Assembly (NCBI RefSeq): GCF_013416525.1
Contig: NZ_JACCEM010000007.1
Span: 62,001 to 126,000, forward strand
Origin: Parapusillimonas granuli
GTDB taxonomy: Bacteria > Pseudomonadota > Gammaproteobacteria > Burkholderiales > Burkholderiaceae_B
Length of the DNA stretch: 64,000 bases
Reading direction: 5' to 3'
Shown one piece after another: positions 60,160-64,000 of this stretch (its first letter is position 1; each line of letters begins with the position of its first letter). A program made the position numbers and the translations under genes. The notes under the pieces were generated by a model. The model was not told the origin of the DNA. It did not search any database and saw only the letters and a list, made by a program, of their open reading frames with translations.

Positions 60160-60585
60160 ATGCAGAACATCATGAACCGCAACGCCGTTCGCCGATTCAC
60201 GGAAATCGTGCTGAACCAGGGAGAAATCGACGCCCTGGCCCAGTTTTTCTGGGACGACGTCGTAGAACAGGGATTGCTGCCCAGGCGGGGCCCGGGCTTG
60301 TCCGGCCTGAAGCAGATGCTCCGCGGCCTGCGGGCATCCTTTCCCGACATGCATTGGACGATTTACGAGCAGATCTCCGAGGTCGACAAGGTGCTGTCCC
60401 GGTTCGAATGGACCGGCACGCATCACGGCGTGTTTCTCGGCATACCGCCCACCGGACGATCGGTGAAAGTCTGCGGCATGGTCGTGGACCGGTTCGAGCA
60501 GGGGAAAATAAAGGAGATGCGCATCGTCATGGATACACTGGGCCTGATGATGCAGTTGGGCGCGGTGCCGCCGCCACGCGTTTGA
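60160..60585 (+). CDS. SnoaL-like ester cyclase family protein
   Basis: A 141-residue SnoaL/NTF2-like protein. The pattern VRRFTEIVLNQGEIDALAQFF, GLKQMLRGLRASFPDMHWTI, THHGVFLGIPPTGRSVKV and the terminal REMRIVMD-like strand is typical of this family. Substrate and role are unknown; many members are detoxifying or have lost catalysis. It starts at ATG 60,160; internal Met 5 is an alternative. Confidence 0.82.
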   Translation: MQNIMNRNAVRRFTEIVLNQGEIDALAQFFWDDVVEQGLLPRRGPGLSGLKQMLRGLRASFPDMHWTIYEQISEVDKVLSRFEWTGTHHGVFLGIPPTGRSVKVCGMVVDRFEQGKIKEMRIVMDTLGLMMQLGAVPPPRV

Positions 60586-60666
60586 AACGCCGAAGCGGTC
60601 CGCCCGCCGCGCTTCGCGGCATGCGGCAGGGGCGCTGCAAGCAAGGCCGGCGCCCGGCGTAGGAGC

Positions 60667-60873
60667 CTAGGCGGCGGTCTTCGCGGCGTCCTGTTCCTCG
60701 GGTTCCAGCCCCCAGTCGCCGACGGTGTACCAGTCGTCTCCCAGGACTTCGGAGGGATGCATGGTGCGATCCGAGCCGTTGCCGCAGGCAAGGGAATCCA
60801 CGGGGCAGTATTTGTCGCAGCCCCAGCAAATGCGTTCAGGGTGGGAAGGGTGGAGAGGGAACTTCTTGGCCAT
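60667..60873 (-). CDS. DUF3079 small cysteine-containing protein
   Basis: A 68-residue DUF3079 protein. The invariant opening MAKKFPLHPSHPERICWGC, then CDKYCPVDSLACGNG and the ending DDWY..GDWG are seen. Four cysteines (CWGCDKYC, AC) suggest metal binding. Start ATG 60,873 has AAGG eight bases upstream. No function is known to me. Confidence 0.85.
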   Translation of the reverse strand: MAKKFPLHPSHPERICWGCDKYCPVDSLACGNGSDRTMHPSEVLGDDWYTVGDWGLEPEEQDAAKTAA

Positions 60874-61020
60874 GGCCGTGCCTTGGAAAAGCATGCTTCG
60901 AGGATTTCAGCATAGCGGTCTTCCGTCCCTGGGTAATTGATGTGCCTCAAATATTCCAGGGTCGCCGTTTCGGCTCTTGTGGAATAATCTCCCATCGACG
61001 CGGACCGGGAGCCGAGGACC

Positions 61021-61356
61021 ATGGCGCAGTTGCTGAAGCTTGCCTTTTTGTTCGCCGTGACGGCGGTGGCGGAAATCATTGGCTGCTATCTGCCCTGGCT
61101 GGTGTTGCGCCAGGGCAAAAGCGCGTGGCTGCTTCTTCCGGCGGCGCTGGCCCTGGCTCTGTTCGCCTGGCTGCTTACCCTGCATCCCGCCGCCGCGGGG
61201 CGCACCTACGCCGCCTACGGCGGGATGTACATCACGGTGGCCTTGCTGTGGCTGCGTTTCGTCGATGGGGTGGCGCTGACGCGGTGGGATGTGGGCGGCG
61301 CCTTGATCGCCCTCGCGGGCATGGCGGTGATCGCCTTGCAGCCCTCGACGGCTTGA
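61021..61356 (+). CDS. YnfA family (UPF0060) inner-membrane protein
   Basis: A 111-residue protein with four membrane helices, the expected size of Ynf[19 protein letters not shown] near 17-34 and the [16 protein letters not shown] stretch near 67-82 are family signatures. YnfA resembles small multidrug-resistance proteins, but its physiological role is uncertain. Confidence 0.92.
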   Translation: MAQLLKLAFLFAVTAVAEIIGCYLPWLVLRQGKSAWLLLPAALALALFAWLLTLHPAAAGRTYAAYGGMYITVALLWLRFVDGVALTRWDVGGALIALAGMAVIALQPSTA

Positions 61357-61377
61357 ATACGACTACGGAGCGGTGCG

Positions 61378-61758
61378 ATGGACAGGATCCGGCTGGACAA
61401 ATGGCTTTGGGCAGCGCGTTTCTACAAGACGCGCAGCCTGGCGGCGCAGGAAATCGGCAAGGGGCGGGTGCAGGTCAACGGCCAGCCGGCCAAGCCGGCG
61501 CGCGAGGTGTCGGCGAATGACCTGGTCAGCATACGCAAGGAAGACCCGCCCATCGAGGTGCGTGTTTGCGGCGTAAGCGGCGCGCGCGGGCCGGCGCCGG
61601 TGGCGCGCCTGCTGTACGAGGAAACCCCGGAGAGCATCCAGGCCAGGGAGCGGGCGGCGGAATTGCGGCGCCTGGCGCCCGAGCCCGGGCAGGACCTGTC
61701 GGCCGGCCGCCCGACCAAGCGCGACCGCCGCCTCATCGACCGCTTGCGGGGCAAGTGA
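61378..61758 (+). CDS. hslR: Hsp15, S4-domain ribosome-rescue protein
   Basis: A 126-residue S4-domain RNA-binding protein. The S4 core RLDKWLWAARFYKTRSLAAQEI then GRVQVNGQPAKPAREV occupies residues 4-50. A basic C-terminal helix ends in KRDRRLIDRLRGK. Hsp15 binds nascent-chain-carrying 50S subunits after heat shock. GGAG lies upstream of ATG 61,378, 21 bp after the YnfA gene, so they may share a transcript. Confidence 0.9.
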   Translation: MDRIRLDKWLWAARFYKTRSLAAQEIGKGRVQVNGQPAKPAREVSANDLVSIRKEDPPIEVRVCGVSGARGPAPVARLLYEETPESIQARERAAELRRLAPEPGQDLSAGRPTKRDRRLIDRLRGK

Positions 61759-61858
61759 GGCCGGGTACGTCTTGCCTGCCGGCGGGGCGGGAACCTGGGC
61801 GGCGGGCATGGCCGGCTTGCCATTGCGTGTAAACTCATGGGTTTTTGACCCTGCTGGT

Positions 61859-62617
61859 ATGGCGCAAGAATTGCCTCGGCGCACGAATTTCAGCGGGCCG
61901 GCGCTCATTCGCCTGCTGTCCCGTCTGCTGGATGCGCATGTCCGCGAACCCGGGCAGCCGCTGCCGGACCGCCTGAGCCAATGGCTCGGCTGGACCGACG
62001 CGATCGGCCTGGCTTCGGCGCTGGGCGCCGCGCCGGCGGTGGCGGCCGCCGCTCGGCCGGGCCACGCCGAGCCGGGCGCAGCCCAGGCCGAGGAAGACTA
62101 CGCGCATGTAAGGGCGATGCTGGAGCGCGCGATCGCGGAGCTGGGCGAGCCCGCCGCCGCTCCGCCGCGCGCGCGGCAAAAAGGCCTGGGCGGGGCGCGG
62201 GGCAGGCCGGCGCCGCCGGTCGAGTATTCGACCTACCGCCGGCGCTATGTTTCCCTGCAGCAGAACATGGAAAGCGCCATTGCCGCCTTGAGGGCGCGCT
62301 TGCGGACGGCGCTTGCGTCCGCCTCGCCCGGCGCGGCGCGGCTGGCGGTGCTGGACGCGGTCATGGAGCAGGCACTGGACGCGCGCGAGCATGAGCTGCT
62401 GTCCGCCGTGCCGGCGCTGCTCGAGCGGCGTTTTCTTCGTCTGCGCCCGGCCGATCCGGAGCCGGACGCGGACAGCCTCGTGGGGCGGGCGCCGGCCTCC
62501 GATGATTGGCAGGCGGTGTTCCGCCGGGACATGCAGAGCGTGCTGCGCGCCGAGCTCGACCTGCGCCTGCAGCCGGTCGATGGGCTGCTGGCGGCGCTGC
62601 GGTCCGGCGCGCCCTAA
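61859..62617 (+). CDS. DUF3348 protein
   Basis: A 252-residue cytoplasmic protein of the DUF3348 family. The opening NFSGPALIRLLSRL then LSQWLGWTDAIGLASAL, and the central YSTYRRRYVSLQQNMESAI then RLAVLDAVMEQALDARE, are the visible conserved parts. No catalytic motif is seen. ATG 61,859 is chosen by family start although its ribosome binding site is weak. It precedes a DUF802 gene, its usual partner in Betaproteobacteria. Confidence 0.8.
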   Translation: MAQELPRRTNFSGPALIRLLSRLLDAHVREPGQPLPDRLSQWLGWTDAIGLASALGAAPAVAAAARPGHAEPGAAQAEEDYAHVRAMLERAIAELGEPAAAPPRARQKGLGGARGRPAPPVEYSTYRRRYVSLQQNMESAIAALRARLRTALASASPGAARLAVLDAVMEQALDAREHELLSAVPALLERRFLRLRPADPEPDADSLVGRAPASDDWQAVFRRDMQSVLRAELDLRLQPVDGLLAALRSGAP

Positions 62618-62632
62618 TTGAATCAGGACTTT

Positions 62633-64000
62633 ATGAACCGACTTCTACATTTTCTTGTGTTTGCGGCCGGGCTGGCGGCGGTGTGCTGGATAGGAGCCGG
62701 CTATGCGGGCAGCCATGCGCTCGCCCTGAGCGTCACGGCCCTGATCGCGGCCGTGTACCTGGCCGGCGCGTGGGAGCTCCATCGCTCCGGGCGCGCCGCC
62801 CGCGGCTTGCGGCAAGCCTTGGCCGGCTTGTCCGAGCCGCCCGCGGACCTGGACGCTTGGCTGTCCAGGCTGCAGCCGGGCCTGCGCAATGCCGTGCGCC
62901 TGCGGATCGAAGGCGCGCGGGTGGCCTTGCCCGGGCCTGCCTTGACGCCTTATTTCGTCGGCCTGCTGGTGCTGCTGGGCATGCTGGGCACGTTTCTGGG
63001 CATGGTGGCGACTTTGCGCGGCACCGGACTTGCCCTGGAAAGCGCCACGGATCTCCAGGCCATACGCGCATCGCTCGCGGCGCCGGTGCAGGGGCTGGGA
63101 TTCGCTTTCGGGACCTCGATCGCCGGCGTGGCGGCCTCGGCGATGCTGGGCCTGCTGGCCGCCATGCACCGGTCCGAGCTCGCCGCGCTGGCGCGCGAGC
63201 TCGACGTCCGGATCCGCACGGCGCTGCATCCTTATTCGCACACGTACCAGCGCGAAGAAAGCTTCAGGCTGATGCAGCGGCAGGTGGAGCTCCTGCCCGC
63301 CATGGTCGAGCGCATGCAGTCCATGGCGGAATCGATGGAACGGCACACGCAAAGCCTGAACGAACAGCTCTTGGCCGGCCAGGCCCGCTTGCACGAGGCC
63401 GGCGAGTCCGGTCACGTCCGGCTTGCCGACGCCCTGGAACGGTCCGTGGCGGCCGGCGTGGCCGCGGGCGCGCAGGCGCTGAACGCCGCCGTGCAGCCGG
63501 CGGTCGAAGCCACGATGGCGGGCCTGGCCCGCGAGGCGGACGCGCTGCACGGCGCGCTTTCCCAGGCCATGCGGCGGCAGCTGGAAGAGATGTCGGCGCG
63601 GTTCGAGGCGGCCGCCCGCGCCGCCGCGCAGGACTGGCGGGGCGCCTGGCAGGAAGCCGTCGCCGGGCAGCAGGCGGCGAACCAGTCCATGAGCGCGGCT
63701 CTGCGCCAGGCGCTGGATGCGGCGCTGTCCCGCCAGGAGCAGGCGTGGAATCGGTCCCGTGGCGAGCTCCTGCAGACGCTGGCGGCGCAGGACGAGCGGC
63801 GCCTGCAAGCCTGGACCACGGCCCTGGGCGACACGGCGGCCGAAGCCCAGGCGCAAGCGGGCAAGACCGTCGCCCGGATCGAGCAGCTGCTCGATGCCGC
63901 GGCGCAAGCGCCCAGGGCGGCCGCCGAGGCGGTCGTCGAGGCGCGCCGGGTACTGTCGGCAAGCGCCGCGCGCGACGACGCCATGCTCGAAGAGCGCAAG
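62633..64000 (+). CDS. DUF802 membrane protein with MotA/ExbB-like core, truncated by the window end
   Basis: Open from ATG 62,633 to the last base (456 codons) with no stop. Two membrane helices open the protein (about 5-40). A second pair at about 110-130 (FVGLLVLLGMLGTFLGMVATL) and about 155-182 (GFAFGTSIAGVAASAMLGLLAAMH) has the TolQ/ExbB/MotA-like pattern of small-residue-rich helices. From about 205 onward the chain is one long Ala/Gln/Glu-rich helix or coiled coil. That plan recalls the ZorA motor proteins. DUF3348 precedes it; an OmpA-family gene usually follows in relatives but lies outside the window. Confidence 0.75.
   Translation, partial: MNRLLHFLVFAAGLAAVCWIGAGYAGSHALALSVTALIAAVYLAGAWELHRSGRAARGLRQALAGLSEPPADLDAWLSRLQPGLRNAVRLRIEGARVALPGPALTPYFVGLLVLLGMLGTFLGMVATLRGTGLALESATDLQAIRASLAAPVQGLGFAFGTSIAGVAASAMLGLLAAMHRSELAALARELDVRIRTALHPYSHTYQREESFRLMQRQVELLPAMVERMQSMAESMERHTQSLNEQLLAGQARLHEAGESGHVRLADALERSVAAGVAAGAQALNAAVQPAVEATMAGLAREADALHGALSQAMRRQLEEMSARFEAAARAAAQDWRGAWQEAVAGQQAANQSMSAALRQALDAALSRQEQAWNRSRGELLQTLAAQDERRLQAWTTALGDTAAEAQAQAGKTVARIEQLLDAAAQAPRAAAEAVVEARRVLSASAARDDAMLEERK

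Noticed and set aside
62645-63907. Long antisense reading frame (about 420 codons) opposite the DUF802 gene
   Set aside because: It is a by-product of very high third-position GC. Its composition (His/Arg/Gln/Gly-rich) has no known motif, and the + strand protein is clearly real.
1-64000. CRISPR array, tRNA or rRNA gene
   Set aside because: No regularly spaced direct repeats and no cloverleaf or rRNA-like segment was seen on either strand.

Overview
The window reads as a chromosome segment of a high-GC betaproteobacterium, most likely Alcaligenaceae (Bordetella/Achromobacter-like). Grounds are the tpm, hslR, otsA/otsB, DUF3348-DUF802 and autotransporter content and the codon use; no rRNA or tRNA is present to settle it. 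It falls into two parts: an integrated conjugative element (about 1-29,400) and a host-type chromosomal stretch (about 29,600-64,000).

Mobile part. From the left edge there is a relaxase, then LysR/TraR, TraG (T4CP), a CopG protein and trbBCDEJKLFGI plus a DUF2274 gene, all on the + strand with overlapping start/stop codons. This is the gene order of the Tn4371 family of ICEs; integrase, rep/par genes and the left end lie outside the window. Between relaxase and traR sits a catabolic cargo (2,508-10,867): a NocR/OccR-like LysR regulator divergent from an operon for an MmgE/PrpD protein, a three-subunit opine-oxidase-like flavoenzyme, a RidA imine deaminase, a TctC-type binding protein and an exported amidase. 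Together they look like a pathway for taking up and oxidising an opine-like or imino/amide compound. After trbI, at 25,593-28,849, lies a two-gene operon that I consider the most unusual item: an XRE repressor domain fused to a dynamin-like GTPase, translationally coupled to an HExxH metallopeptidase. It ends in a strong terminator followed by a truncated 5' end of a group II intron. The exact attR was not found.

Chromosomal part. 29,631-32,350 is a LysR/MFS/carboxymuconolactone-decarboxylase unit. A FlhE-like secreted protein and a one-piece AdoMet decarboxylase-spermidine synthase fusion follow. At 35,665-35,981 two TPP riboswitches stand back to back: one controls a sodium:solute symporter, the other a short-chain dehydrogenase plus an NtaA-type flavin monooxygenase, suggesting a thiamin-related uptake and conversion system. 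Then come a Na/Pi cotransporter, a lipoprotein, an MFS transporter, a periplasmic binding protein/diguanylate cyclase operon, two tandem DUF2249 proteins and a cytochrome P450.

47,121-50,699 is a Fur-box-preceded SitABCD/YfeABCD Mn/Fe ABC transporter, facing a GDSL-esterase autotransporter. A Tat-exported aldo/keto reductase, a Fur-box-preceded siderophore-esterase-like hydrolase, convergent otsB/otsA, a BON protein, a Cys-rich small protein, tpm, a SnoaL-like protein, DUF3079, YnfA, Hsp15, DUF3348 and a truncated DUF802/MotA-like gene complete the window.
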